A stretch of DNA of 64,000 bases from an uncultured beta proteobacterium (GCA_902825845.1 CADECM010000009.1:26301-90300), one strand, 5' to 3'; positions 16,790 through 25,790 are shown, counted from the stretch's first letter. Numbers and translations are program-made. Notes: a model not told the origin generated them from the sequence alone.

Positions 16790-18349
16790 ATGGGCCGCAA
16801 TATCCTGCTCTTCAGTCTGGCGCTGGTCATCTCATGCGGTGTGCAAGCGCAGGATGCGCTGCGTGGCAAAGCGGTCTACGACGTGCAGTGCGCGCCCTGC
16901 CACGCCACGGGTCTGCTGGGGTCGCCACGCACCGGTGATGCGGCGGCATGGGCGAAGCGCACGGCAGCGGGCATCAATGCCGTCTATGCCAATGCGATCA
17001 AGGGCAAGGGCAGCATGCCCGCGCGCGGCGGCGACGCGCGGCTCACCGATGCGCAAATCATTGCGGCGATCAACTATATGCTCAAGGCGTCGCCTGGTGT
17101 GGCGTCCGACAAAGGTGAGCCCGCGAACGCCAAGGGTGTAGCGGTGGCAGCGACGGACAGCGGTAAGGGCAGGACTGTCTATCAGAGCGCTTGCGCAGCC
17201 TGCCACGCGACGGGCGCGGCCGGTGCCCCGAAACTCGGTGATGGCGCTGCGTGGGCGCCGCGCGTGGGCGCCGGTGCCGCCGCGTTGCAGGCCAGCGCGC
17301 TCAAAGGCAAGGGTGCGATGCCGCCCAAGGGCGGCAACATGGCCTTGCCGGACGCGGACGTGCGTGCCGCCGTCGGTTTCATGCTGGCGCAGGTAGGCCC
17401 CGGCGCGGCTGCGCCAGCGGCGGCACCCGCAACGCCCGCCGTTGCGGCGCCCGCGCAAACAACAGCAGACGCCGGCAAAGGACGCACGGTTTACCAATCC
17501 GCTTGCGCGGCATGCCATTCCACCGGTGTGGCGGGCGCGCCGAAACTGGGTGATGGCGCCGCATGGACGCCGCGCATCAACGCGGGCATGGCTGCGCTAC
17601 AGACCAACGCACTCAAAGGTAAGGGTGCGATGCCTCCCAAGGGTGGCAACGCCTCCCTTGCCGACGCCGATGTGCGCGCGGCGGTGGCATACATTGTGGC
17701 GCAGACGCGCGGCGTGGCGGCCACGCCCGCCGTGGCAGCGGCAGGCACGCCGCCGGTCATGACAGCACCAACCGCGCCCGCGCCCAATACACCGCCCGTG
17801 CTCGCCGTGGCGCCGCCGCCGCAAGTGCAAGCCGCCAACGATCCCAACGCCTTCAACCGTCTGCTGGCGCCGCCCAGCAAGCGCAATGCCGCGCCGGCCA
17901 ACGATGGCATTCATGACGCTTCGAGTCCGGGGACGATGCTGTTGCAGGCGCCGCTGGCCTCGTTTACCACGCTCGCGCGCAGCACCACCGGCAACTACGT
18001 CGACTGGGTCGCGGCAATTGGCAAAAAGCAAATCCAGCCGCGCTGGGACGCGCGCGACGCCAAGGCAGAGCCAACGGTGATGGACTTGACTATCGTGCGC
18101 GAGGTCAAGGGCACCATGCCCGACGTGGTGTTTCCGCACAAGCAGCATACCGAGTGGCTCGACTGTTCCAACTGCCATCCCGCGATCTTCGTCCCGCAAA
18201 AGGGCGCCAATCAGATCAGCATGGCGGCGATCATGCTCGGCCAGAAATGCGGCGTGTGCCACGGCAAGGTGGCGTTTCCGGTTTCCGAGTGCCGCTTGTG
18301 CCACTCGCGCGCGAAGCCGGCGCAGGCAGCGAGAGAGGGCAAACGATGA
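16790..18349 (+). CDS. hexaheme fusion: three cytochrome c domains plus a c7 domain
   Basis: The start is ATG 16790 (MGRNILLFS), giving 519 residues with a signal peptide ending in GVQAQ. Three class I cytochrome c domains (CAPCH, CAACH, CAACH) occupy roughly residues 20-310. Domains 2 and 3 are near-identical (GKGRTVYQSACAACH, KGKGAMPPKGGN), which points to recent duplication. Proline and alanine linkers separate them from a C-terminal c(7)-type triheme domain (CSNCH, CGVCH, CRLCH, from about residue 365). That domain matches the whole mature part of the 20141 protein, including the DGIHD start. Overlap with the next gene is ATGA. It probably wires a chain of electron carriers in the periplasm. 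Confidence 0.92.
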   Translation: MGRNILLFSLALVISCGVQAQDALRGKAVYDVQCAPCHATGLLGSPRTGDAAAWAKRTAAGINAVYANAIKGKGSMPARGGDARLTDAQIIAAINYMLKASPGVASDKGEPANAKGVAVAATDSGKGRTVYQSACAACHATGAAGAPKLGDGAAWAPRVGAGAAALQASALKGKGAMPPKGGNMALPDADVRAAVGFMLAQVGPGAAAPAAAPATPAVAAPAQTTADAGKGRTVYQSACAACHSTGVAGAPKLGDGAAWTPRINAGMAALQTNALKGKGAMPPKGGNASLADADVRAAVAYIVAQTRGVAATPAVAAAGTPPVMTAPTAPAPNTPPVLAVAPPPQVQAANDPNAFNRLLAPPSKRNAAPANDGIHDASSPGTMLLQAPLASFTTLARSTTGNYVDWVAAIGKKQIQPRWDARDAKAEPTVMDLTIVREVKGTMPDVVFPHKQHTEWLDCSNCHPAIFVPQKGANQISMAAIMLGQKCGVCHGKVAFPVSECRLCHSRAKPAQAAREGKR

Positions 18350-19272
18350 AATCCGTCATCACCTGGTTGGGAGCGGCGCTGTGCGCGTGTCTGCTGAACG
18401 GCGAATGGGCGCTGGCCGCGGACGCGCGGGTGCCAGCGTCCAGCGTCGACATCAGCAAATCGCTGGTCGTGCAAAAGGAAGCCCTGGTCAAGCTCTTGTT
18501 GGCGGATTCACCCGCGGTGAAGCGTGTCGAAGGCAGCGATAACGTGGAGGCGAAGAAAAATTTTACGGCAGCACGGGATGCCTATCAGAAGGCATTGGCG
18601 GCGCTCAAGGTCAACGACTTGCGCAACGCCGACAAACAGCTCAATGACGCAACCTGGATGATCGGCAAGGCGCGCCAGTTGGTGCCGGACCCGATCAGGA
18701 ACAATATCGAACACCGGGTGCGCTATGCGCAGATGGTCGCGTCGGTCGAGTCGCTGAAAGCCACGTACCAGCGGCATTTGCAGCGCGGCCGCATAGCGCC
18801 CGCCGGCGATGCGCACATGATCAATGCGGGGCAGCTGATCGACAGCGCAAAGCGCGAGGCGAACGCCGAGTACCTGGAGCAAGCCAACCGCACCCTGGGC
18901 GCGGCTGAACGGCTGCTGATGACCCATATCGGGCGCGTGCTGGGCACACGCACCATCGAGTATGCGCAACGCTTTGAATCGCTGTCCGACGAGTACGCTT
19001 TTGAGCTCGACCGCAATCGCAGCTACACGGAATTGATTCCGATCGCGCTGGCCGAATTCAAACCGGACAGTGAAGCCATACGGCAGGTGAACTACTTCGT
19101 CGAAACCAACCGCCAGATGCGCGAGCAGGCGCAGCAACTCGCCGCGGCAAGAAAGTTCCGGGACGCACTGGCGGCGATTCGAGGTGGTACCGGCTACCTG
19201 CAAAGCGCGTTGCGTGCCGCGGGTTTACAGGTTCCGTCAGAGACCAAAATCGAATCGGCGGGGCGGCAATGA
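18346..19272 (+). CDS. helical periplasmic protein of unknown function, paralogue A
   Basis: The 308-residue protein has a signal peptide (ITWLGAALCACLLNGEWALA) and is otherwise alpha-helical and charged, without CXXCH or membrane segments. No family was recognised. It aligns with the next gene product over its C-terminal half: both carry an EY-x-(F/Y)-E-(L/I)-DRN motif, a KPD segment, and an end in which GYLQSALRAAGLQVP here matches a similar segment there. The gene overlaps its neighbours on both sides by ATGA and sits among cytochromes, so it may act as an adaptor or scaffold for the complex. Confidence 0.7.
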   Translation: MKSVITWLGAALCACLLNGEWALAADARVPASSVDISKSLVVQKEALVKLLLADSPAVKRVEGSDNVEAKKNFTAARDAYQKALAALKVNDLRNADKQLNDATWMIGKARQLVPDPIRNNIEHRVRYAQMVASVESLKATYQRHLQRGRIAPAGDAHMINAGQLIDSAKREANAEYLEQANRTLGAAERLLMTHIGRVLGTRTIEYAQRFESLSDEYAFELDRNRSYTELIPIALAEFKPDSEAIRQVNYFVETNRQMREQAQQLAAARKFRDALAAIRGGTGYLQSALRAAGLQVPSETKIESAGRQ

Positions 19273-20144
19273 AACGGGTGTTCCGCCTGCTCGCCGTTTT
19301 TTGTCTGAGTGGGTTGTGGGTGCCGCTGCCGGCGACGGCGCAGCAGGGCGCGGCGGACACGCAGATTGACCGCGTGCGGCTGGAGCAGCGTCTCGCGGCG
19401 GTGGAAACCCTGATCGAGCGTTCATCGGGTGCGCGGCAGATCGAGGAAGGCGGGGGTGCGCCCGCGCGCGAAAAACGCGCACGGGCGCGTGACATCTACC
19501 GCCAGGCGCGCGCGGCCTACGACGGCGGGCAACTGGCGCTGGCGTCGCAGTTGCTGCCGCGGGCCAGCATGGAAATGTTTGAAGCGGTGCGCCTGGCATC
19601 GCCTGAACAAGTCACCGGTCCCAAAGCGAGTGCGGACTTCAACGCGCGGCTGGAAACCGTCAACGCGCTGCTCGCCGCGTTTCGCCGCGTGGCCGCGGAA
19701 AAAGGCGGCGCCCCGGGCACGGCGGAAACCGGCCGTGACATCGAGGGCCGCATCGCCGAAGCGCAGCGTCTGGCGCAAGCCGGCAACCTGGCAGCCGGAC
19801 GCGCCGAGCTGGATCGCGCCTACCTGCTGACCAAGGCGGCGGTGAGTACGCTGCGCGGCGGCGACACGCTGGTGCGTTCGCTGGAATTTGCGAACAAGGA
19901 AGAGGAATACCGCTATGAAATCGACCGCAACGATACACACCGGATGCTGATCAGGGTGTTGCTCGACGGCAAGCCGGACAATGCGCAAACCCGCGGCTTT
20001 GTCGGCCGTGCCGCGCAATTGCGGGCGCAAGCGGAAGGCGTGGCCGCGCGCCGGGATCACGCCGGCGCCATTGAGTTGCTCGAGGAATCGACGCGCGAAC
20101 TGGTGCGCGCGATCCGCGGCGCGGGCGTCTACATACCCGGATGA
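19269..20144 (+). CDS. helical periplasmic protein of unknown function, paralogue B
   Basis: The 291-residue product has a signal peptide (LLAVFCLSGLWVPLPATA) and a helical, repeat-like mature part resembling TPR-type solenoids (ARARDIYRQARAAYDGGQLALASQLL). It is a paralogue of the preceding gene: EEYRYEIDRN matches EYAFELDRN there, and the C-terminal ends align (VRAIRGAGVYIPG). No catalytic residues or haem motifs are seen. Both neighbouring junctions are ATGA overlaps, which indicates translational coupling with the cytochromes. Confidence 0.7.
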   Translation: MKRVFRLLAVFCLSGLWVPLPATAQQGAADTQIDRVRLEQRLAAVETLIERSSGARQIEEGGGAPAREKRARARDIYRQARAAYDGGQLALASQLLPRASMEMFEAVRLASPEQVTGPKASADFNARLETVNALLAAFRRVAAEKGGAPGTAETGRDIEGRIAEAQRLAQAGNLAAGRAELDRAYLLTKAAVSTLRGGDTLVRSLEFANKEEEYRYEIDRNDTHRMLIRVLLDGKPDNAQTRGFVGRAAQLRAQAEGVAARRDHAGAIELLEESTRELVRAIRGAGVYIPG

Positions 20145-20728
20145 CACGCGTGCGCCGCGCCCGAGGCCGGATGGCTTCCACCCTGGCCGGGCTGCCGCTG
20201 CTGATCCTGCTGCTGGTGAGCGTGATCGCGAGTGCTCAAGTCAGTCAGGCGGCGCGCAAGTGGTTGCCGCTCGCCGCGGACGGCATTCATGACCCGAAAA
20301 ATCCGTCGCTGCGATTGTTACAGGAGCCGGCCGAGTCGTTGTCACGATTGCCCGCCGACACCGCGGGCAACCAGGTGCATTGGCTTCAGGCGCTGGAGGG
20401 CGGCGCGATCAATCCCCGCACCAATATATTGCCCGGCACGCAGGTGATGGTGATCGACCTCGACATTTATCTGAACATGAAAGGCGGCACGCCGATTGTG
20501 CGCTTCCCCCATCGCGCGCATACCCTGTGGCTGGACTGCAGCAACTGCCATCAGCATTTGTTCGTGTCCAAAGCCGGCGCCAACAAATTGAGCATGAATG
20601 CGATGTTGAATGGCGAACAATGCGGCGTGTGCCACGGCGCGGTGGCGTTTCCGCTTACCGAATGCAACCGTTGTCACAACACGCCGCGCAACAAGCCCTT
20701 GCCGGCCGGCGCGTTGCGTGGTTTATGA
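20141..20728 (+). CDS. c(7)-type triheme cytochrome with DGIHD module
   Basis: This 195-residue protein has an N-terminal hydrophobic segment (LAGLPLLILLLVSVIASAQ), which is either a signal peptide or an uncleaved anchor. The haem motifs are CSNCH, CGVCH and CNRCH. The mature part, beginning near DGIHDPKNPSLRLLQEP, aligns with the C-terminal module of the hexaheme fusion at 16790, including FPHRAHTLWLDCSNCH and CGVCHGAVAFP. The two are probably duplicates with related roles. It overlaps genes on both sides by ATGA. Confidence 0.9.
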   Translation: MTRVRRARGRMASTLAGLPLLILLLVSVIASAQVSQAARKWLPLAADGIHDPKNPSLRLLQEPAESLSRLPADTAGNQVHWLQALEGGAINPRTNILPGTQVMVIDLDIYLNMKGGTPIVRFPHRAHTLWLDCSNCHQHLFVSKAGANKLSMNAMLNGEQCGVCHGAVAFPLTECNRCHNTPRNKPLPAGALRGL

Positions 20729-21111
20729 GTAACGGCCTGATCAAGCGGGCGGCGCTGCTGGGCGCGCTGGGACTGGCGTTGCTGGCGGCGCCCTCCGTAG
20801 CCGAATACGGTGACGTGGTGTTGAACAAGGTTTCGGAAAAAAACGGCGTGCGCCCGGTGGTGTTCCCGCACTGGTTTCATCGCGTGCGTTTTCGCTGCAA
20901 GGTGTGCCACAGCGAACTTGCATTCAAAATGCGTGCCGGTGCCAACGTGGTGACCATGGCCGATATTACCAACGGCAAGTTTTGCGGCATGTGCCACAAC
21001 AATCAGATTGCGTGGGGCGCCGACAAATGCGACTTGTGCCATAGCGGCAAACCGGGCTTGAAAAGCGGCATCTATGGCGGCCATCAAACCAGTGGACCGG
21101 GACGATGGTAA
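20725..21111 (+). CDS. c(7)-type triheme cytochrome, copy B
   Basis: The start is ATG 20725, overlapping the previous stop, giving 128 residues with a signal peptide (LLGALGLALLAAPSVA). The mature protein starts EYGDVVLNKVSEKNGVRPV and has motifs CKVCH, CGMCH and CDLCH. It is closely similar to the 16315 product along its full length apart from the tail of that copy. The gene order c7 then DGIHD protein at 16315/16790 is reversed here (20141/20725), which suggests duplication of a two-gene block with rearrangement. Confidence 0.92.
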   Translation: MSNGLIKRAALLGALGLALLAAPSVAEYGDVVLNKVSEKNGVRPVVFPHWFHRVRFRCKVCHSELAFKMRAGANVVTMADITNGKFCGMCHNNQIAWGADKCDLCHSGKPGLKSGIYGGHQTSGPGRW

Positions 21112-22115
21112 GTATATGTTTTAAAACATATTTTTTAAATATCGTAGCGCTGTCTGCGAGCGTCGTGATGCTGATGGCGTGCGCCACGGCGCCGCGCGAC
21201 GTGCCGCCGGCTTTCAGCGGCGGTGCTGCGGCCGATCAACCCGCGCTGTCGCAGCGGCCGTCATTTTCGCCGTGGTTGTCGCTCACCGGGGCGCGTCAGG
21301 TTGCGGCGAGCGACCGCACCGGCACGCCAGCGGCGGCGGCAGCCACACTGGGATATACCCGCTTTATCCGTCCCGTTGCGCTGGCGGCGCGTGGCGGCGA
21401 GGTGGTGATACTCGATGCCGGCGCGGGCACGGCGTACCGCTACGACGCGGCACTTGATCTGATGACGGCTTTGCGCGGCGTCGCGGTGCATCCGGGCACG
21501 CAGCTTGCGCTGGGCGCGGACTATTCGCTGTACGTGATCGACCCGCCGCGCCGGCGCGTCGTGCGGGTGGCGCGCAGCGGTCAACAGCTAACCCACTATG
21601 CCTCCGCCGACTTGCAGCGTCCGGTCGATGTGGCGGTCGATGATGCGCGCGGGCTGGTGTACGTGGCCGATGGCGGTTACAACCAATTGCTGGCATTTCA
21701 GATGCTGGGCGGCGCGGCCACAGTCATCCATGTGCGTGGCGGTGAAGGCGCGCGCCTGCAAGCGGTTGGCAATATTGCGCTGGGTCCCGACGCAATCTAC
21801 GTGGCGGACCCGCTGTGCCGCTGCCTCGGGCGCGTGGCCTACCTCGGCGGCGTGCTGAGCACATTCGGTCACGACACTGTTGGCGCGCCCGGACCGTTGG
21901 CGGTGGATCGTAACCGGCGTGTGTTCGTCATCGACCAGTTCGCGCGCGTGCTCAAGGTGTTCCATCAGGGCAGGCTGATTGACACGTTGCCGCCGCGCCG
22001 CTTCGGCCTGCAGCAAATCGACGACCTGTGGATTGACGACAACGTGCTGTATCTGGCCGATGGCTTGTCCGGGCGCGTGGCGGCGCAACGCATCGCCGTG
22101 GCGGGAGGCCCCTGA
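21105..22115 (+). CDS. beta-propeller (NHL-like) lipoprotein 2
   Basis: The 336-residue product starts at ATG 21105, overlapping the previous stop by 7 bases. A lipobox (ASVVMLMAC) follows an N-terminus altered by the AT-rich element that encodes residues 2 to 12 (VSICFKTYFLN). The mature part has several propeller blades (LQRPVDVAVDDARGLVYVADGG, VYVADP-like segments and DDLWIDDNVLYLADGLSGR). One blade has an unusual cysteine pair (DPLCRCLG). It probably binds a protein partner on the periplasmic or outer face. It is followed one base later by a further NHL lipoprotein. Confidence 0.8.
   Translation: MVSICFKTYFLNIVALSASVVMLMACATAPRDVPPAFSGGAAADQPALSQRPSFSPWLSLTGARQVAASDRTGTPAAAAATLGYTRFIRPVALAARGGEVVILDAGAGTAYRYDAALDLMTALRGVAVHPGTQLALGADYSLYVIDPPRRRVVRVARSGQQLTHYASADLQRPVDVAVDDARGLVYVADGGYNQLLAFQMLGGAATVIHVRGGEGARLQAVGNIALGPDAIYVADPLCRCLGRVAYLGGVLSTFGHDTVGAPGPLAVDRNRRVFVIDQFARVLKVFHQGRLIDTLPPRRFGLQQIDDLWIDDNVLYLADGLSGRVAAQRIAVAGGP
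21109..21142 (+). repeat. AT-rich intergenic element, copy 2
   Basis: TAAGTATATGTTTTAAAACA followed by TATTTTTTAAATAT. The core ATATGTTTTAAAACATAT is a perfect 18-base palindrome followed by a T-run. This copy lies inside the first codons of the lipoprotein gene at 21105 and holds the upstream stop codon. It is the only copy that is translated. Confidence 0.7.
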
Positions 22116-22116
22116 T

Positions 22117-23196
22117 ATGCGCCGGGCGCTCCCCCTGCTGCTGGTGCTGGCATGCATCGGTTGTGCGAGCGACAACGGCCCGCGCACCTTGCACTTCGGC
22201 ATGGACGATGCGCCGGAGGGCAAACGCCTGCTATGGCCGGTGGCGCCCGAGGTGCCGCGCTACCTGTATGCAGGGCAACTGACCGGGGAATCCAATTTTC
22301 GCAAAAGCGAAAGTTCGCGCGACGGCGTCGGCGGATTCCTGCGCTGGCTCGCGGGCATCATCACCGGCGAGCAGACGCCGGTGGTGTTGCAGCGGCCGCA
22401 AAGCGGTGTCGTCGATGCAAACGGGCGTATTTTTGTGACCGACAGCAGCCGCCAGGCGCTGTTCGTGTTCGAACAAAAGGCGGGTGAGCTGCAGGTGTGG
22501 GACAAGGCCGCGGGGCTCGCGGGGTTTGTGTCACCGGTCGCCGTGACCTTGGGCCCGAACGGACAGGTATTGGTCAGTGATGCCGAACTGGGCATCGTCG
22601 CGCGGCTTGACGCCAGCGGCAATCCGCTACCCAGCCTCGGCAAAGGCGTGCTGAAACGTCCCACCGGACTCGCCTACGACGCGAAGCGCGGCTTGCTTTA
22701 TGTCGCCGATACCCGCGCCCACGACATCAAGGTTTTCGACAATGACGGCCGGCTGATTAAGACTATTGGCCGCCGGGGCGAGGCTGGCGGCGAGTTCAAC
22801 GCGCCGACGTTCCTGACGTTTGCGCACGACGAGCTTTACGTGATCGATGCCATGAACAACCGCGTGCAGGTATTCCGCGGCGATAACGCGCAATTGCGTT
22901 TGACGTTTGGCACGCGCGGCCTGTATGTCGGCAACCTGGTGCGTCCCAAGGGCGTGGCGGTGGACAGCGCCGGCAACATCTACGTCGTCGAGTCCTACTA
23001 TGACCGCCTGCTGGTATTCGACAAGCACGGCAATTTTCTGATGCCGATCGGGGGCGCCGGCCAGACGACCGGGCGCTTTTATCTGCCGGCGGGCGTGTGG
23101 GTGGACAGCCGCGACCGCGTATTTGTCGCGGATATGTTCAACGGCCGCGTGGTGCTGTTTCAGTTTCTGGGCGGGGGGGCGGATGGCGAGCCTTGA
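22117..23196 (+). CDS. NHL-repeat beta-propeller lipoprotein 3
   Basis: The start is ATG 22117, one base after the previous stop, giving 359 residues. The lipobox is LVLACIGC. Six NHL-type repeats follow, for example GVVDANGRIFVTDSSRQAL, GLAYDAKRGLLYVADTRAHD and GVAVDSAGNIYVVESYYDRL. Overall design is close to the NHL lipoprotein at 11000 (segments such as PEVPRYLYAGQ match PDVPRFVYERT). A cytochrome-binding or surface-anchoring role is inferred from context. Its end overlaps the start of the 11-haem cytochrome by 14 bases. Confidence 0.88.
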   Translation: MRRALPLLLVLACIGCASDNGPRTLHFGMDDAPEGKRLLWPVAPEVPRYLYAGQLTGESNFRKSESSRDGVGGFLRWLAGIITGEQTPVVLQRPQSGVVDANGRIFVTDSSRQALFVFEQKAGELQVWDKAAGLAGFVSPVAVTLGPNGQVLVSDAELGIVARLDASGNPLPSLGKGVLKRPTGLAYDAKRGLLYVADTRAHDIKVFDNDGRLIKTIGRRGEAGGEFNAPTFLTFAHDELYVIDAMNNRVQVFRGDNAQLRLTFGTRGLYVGNLVRPKGVAVDSAGNIYVVESYYDRLLVFDKHGNFLMPIGGAGQTTGRFYLPAGVWVDSRDRVFVADMFNGRVVLFQFLGGGADGEP

Positions 23197-25756
23197 GGCC
23201 ATGCGCGCCGCGCTCCTGTTCGCGCTCGTGCTGTGGTCCGGCGCCTGTGCGGGCGCGGTGTCCGATGTGCGCAGCACGCGGCATAATTTTTCGGTAAGCG
23301 GCTCCGGTACGGTCAAAGCGGTCAGCGAAACGCAGGTGTGCGTGTTCTGCCACACGCCGCACGCGGCAACGCCGGGCGTGACACCGCTGTGGAATCGCAA
23401 GCTGTCGAATTCGACCTACACCACCTACACCTCGTCCTCGCTCGACGCCGCGGCCATTCAGGGTACCCTGGATCAGCCGGGCGGCAGTTCCAAGCTGTGC
23501 CTGTCGTGCCACGACGGCACGCTCGCCATCGGCAACGTCAACGTGTTAAACGGGCTGGGTTCGCCGTCGCAGCAGGGCACGGTCGCGGTGCCGATGAGCG
23601 GCACCGGCGCCGGTGGGGTGATGCCCGACGGTGCGGGCGCCGCCACCGGATTTACCCGCAACCTCGGGGTGAATCTGACCAACGATCATCCGATCTCGCT
23701 GACATTCAGCAACACGCTGGCGGAGCGAGACGGTGAGTTGCGCAATGTCGATGCCAGTCAGAAATGGCCGCCTGGCAGCGGCAGCGTGATTGGCGTGCGC
23801 AGTTCGGGCTATCGACCGCAGCTGCCGCTGGAACCGACCGGGACCGCGAATCTGGGGCAGATTCAATGTGGCACCTGCCACGATCCGCATTTGCACGAGC
23901 CGGACACCACCAAAGGCAATCAGAAATTCCTGCGCCAGAACCGCTTCCAGGAGGGCATACCCACCAACGCGCATGATCCGGCCAGCGACATCATTTGCGT
24001 TTCGTGCCACGACAAGAACCAGGGCAGCGGCGTCTGGGCCTTTTCGGCGCACGCCAACCCGCTGGTCGCGACCCAGACCTACACCGCCGGCGCCGCGGCG
24101 CAGCGCGAGTTTCCCGTCAATCTGCCGGTGTGGAAGGCCGCTTGCCTGAACTGCCACGACACGCACACGGTGCCGGGCGCGCGGCGCCTGATTCGCGAAG
24201 GCACAGACAGCGTGACCACGCCCAAAACCGGCGGCAACGCCGCGCTGGAGCAAACCTGTTACCAGTGCCACACCGATGCCGCCTCCAGCGTGCTCACGCC
24301 GTCGCCCACGGTGCCGAATATTCGCGGCGATTTTCTCCTGGCACGGCGCATGCCCATCACATCGACCGACCAGGCCGCGGGCAGCGAGGTGCACGACATC
24401 GGCGGCAATTTTACCGACACGGCATTCGCCGACTGTTCGACACCAACCAACCGCTGCGGCAAGGATTTTCTGGAATCTCGCGGCAAGCTCGGCGTGGGTG
24501 ATCTGAACAATCGCCACGCCGAATGTACCGACTGTCACAACCCGCATCGGGTGGTGAAATTTCGCTCGTTCCTCGGCAGCCCCGGCGGCGGTCTGGCCGG
24601 CGCGCCGGACGCGGCCGGCACCCACACGCATACCGATAGCGCCGGCTATACCCATACCAACATTTTATCCGGCGTGCTGCGCGGTACCTGGGGTGTAGAG
24701 CCGGTGTACGGCTCGGCGTCGTTTCAGAATCTGCCGACGAGTTTCATTGTCAAGCGCGGCGATCCCGGATCCAGCGTGGATACGTCCGTGGGCGCGCCCT
24801 ATGCCACACGCGAGTATCAGATCTGCCTCAAGTGCCATTCCGATTACGGCTATAGCGACAACAACGCCTACCCGCTCGGCAGCCGTCCGCCGCTCGGCTA
24901 TCCCGGCGGTACGCCCGCGGGCACCAACAATCTGCAGCAATACACCAATCAGGCAAAAGAGTTTCAGGCGCCCATTACGCATCGCGGCGAAACCACCACC
25001 AACGACTCCGGCGCCGCCGTCGCGTTCGGCGCCAACAATCATCGCTCCTGGCACCCGGTGATGGATTCCACCGGGCGCAGCGGGCCGATACGCGGCAACG
25101 GCAGCGACATCAGTGCCCGCTGGCGCCTGCCGTGGAGCAACGCGGTGGGCGCGCAAACCATGTATTGCAGCGATTGTCATGGCTCGAATGTGGCGTCGGC
25201 GACTTCGGTGATTCCGGACGGCGGTGAGAACGGCAATCCCTGGGGACCGCATGGCTCAAGCAACAACTTTATTTTGAAAGGGCAGTGGAACAGTGGCACC
25301 GGCAGCGGGCAGCAGGGCGACGGCCTGTGTTTCAAATGCCACAACTACGACAGTTACGCCACGCGCGCCGAACAACGCACCGGCTTTTACAACGATCCCG
25401 ACGATCGCGGCCGCGGCGACTTGCATTCGTATCACGCCGACAAGATCGGCCGCATGCGCTGCAGTTGGTGTCACGTCGCTGTGCCGCATGGCTGGAAGAA
25501 CAAGGCGCTGCTGGTCAACCTGAATGACGTGGGACCCGAAGGCGGTCTGGCGCCAGGCACGCAGGTGCGCAACAACACCACGGCCGGATACAACAACGGT
25601 CCCTACTACCTGAACGCGATGCTGAAGATTCGCACCTTTCGCGCCAGTGGTTTGTGGCGCGAGAACGATTGCGGCTCCGCCGGCGCGCCGGGCAACGGTC
25701 AGTCGGGACGCGACTGGATGCGCGACAGCAATGAAAATTGCTCAAACCCGCCGTGA
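23183..25756 (+). CDS. undecaheme c-type cytochrome with OmcE-like N-terminus
   Basis: The start is ATG 23183 after a G-rich site, giving 857 residues with a signal peptide (LLFALVLWSGACAGA). Eleven CXXCH motifs are seen, in order CVFCH, CLSCH, CGTCH, CVSCH, CLNCH, CYQCH, CTDCH, CLKCH, CSDCH, CFKCH and CSWCH. The first third (TRHNFSVSGSG, CVFCHTPHAA, TPLWNRK, CLSCHDGTLAIGN, LTNDHPISLTF) is homologous to the tetraheme protein at 12370. The rest resembles large outer-surface multiheme proteins rich in HxH and S/T/G loops. It is probably the terminal extracellular or outer-membrane electron carrier of the locus. Two cysteine pairs outside haem motifs may form disulfides. Confidence 0.92.
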   Translation: MASLEAMRAALLFALVLWSGACAGAVSDVRSTRHNFSVSGSGTVKAVSETQVCVFCHTPHAATPGVTPLWNRKLSNSTYTTYTSSSLDAAAIQGTLDQPGGSSKLCLSCHDGTLAIGNVNVLNGLGSPSQQGTVAVPMSGTGAGGVMPDGAGAATGFTRNLGVNLTNDHPISLTFSNTLAERDGELRNVDASQKWPPGSGSVIGVRSSGYRPQLPLEPTGTANLGQIQCGTCHDPHLHEPDTTKGNQKFLRQNRFQEGIPTNAHDPASDIICVSCHDKNQGSGVWAFSAHANPLVATQTYTAGAAAQREFPVNLPVWKAACLNCHDTHTVPGARRLIREGTDSVTTPKTGGNAALEQTCYQCHTDAASSVLTPSPTVPNIRGDFLLARRMPITSTDQAAGSEVHDIGGNFTDTAFADCSTPTNRCGKDFLESRGKLGVGDLNNRHAECTDCHNPHRVVKFRSFLGSPGGGLAGAPDAAGTHTHTDSAGYTHTNILSGVLRGTWGVEPVYGSASFQNLPTSFIVKRGDPGSSVDTSVGAPYATREYQICLKCHSDYGYSDNNAYPLGSRPPLGYPGGTPAGTNNLQQYTNQAKEFQAPITHRGETTTNDSGAAVAFGANNHRSWHPVMDSTGRSGPIRGNGSDISARWRLPWSNAVGAQTMYCSDCHGSNVASATSVIPDGGENGNPWGPHGSSNNFILKGQWNSGTGSGQQGDGLCFKCHNYDSYATRAEQRTGFYNDPDDRGRGDLHSYHADKIGRMRCSWCHVAVPHGWKNKALLVNLNDVGPEGGLAPGTQVRNNTTAGYNNGPYYLNAMLKIRTFRASGLWRENDCGSAGAPGNGQSGRDWMRDSNENCSNPP

Positions 25757-25757
25757 T

Positions 25758-25790
25758 TTATAAGTTATTGTTTTTAAACGATTATTATGA
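25758..25790 (+). repeat. AT-rich intergenic element, copy 3
   Basis: TTATAAGTTATTGTTTTTAA followed by ACGATTATTATGA. It fills the complete gap between the 11-haem cytochrome stop (25756) and the resB-like start (25787) and contains that start codon. Confidence 0.7.
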
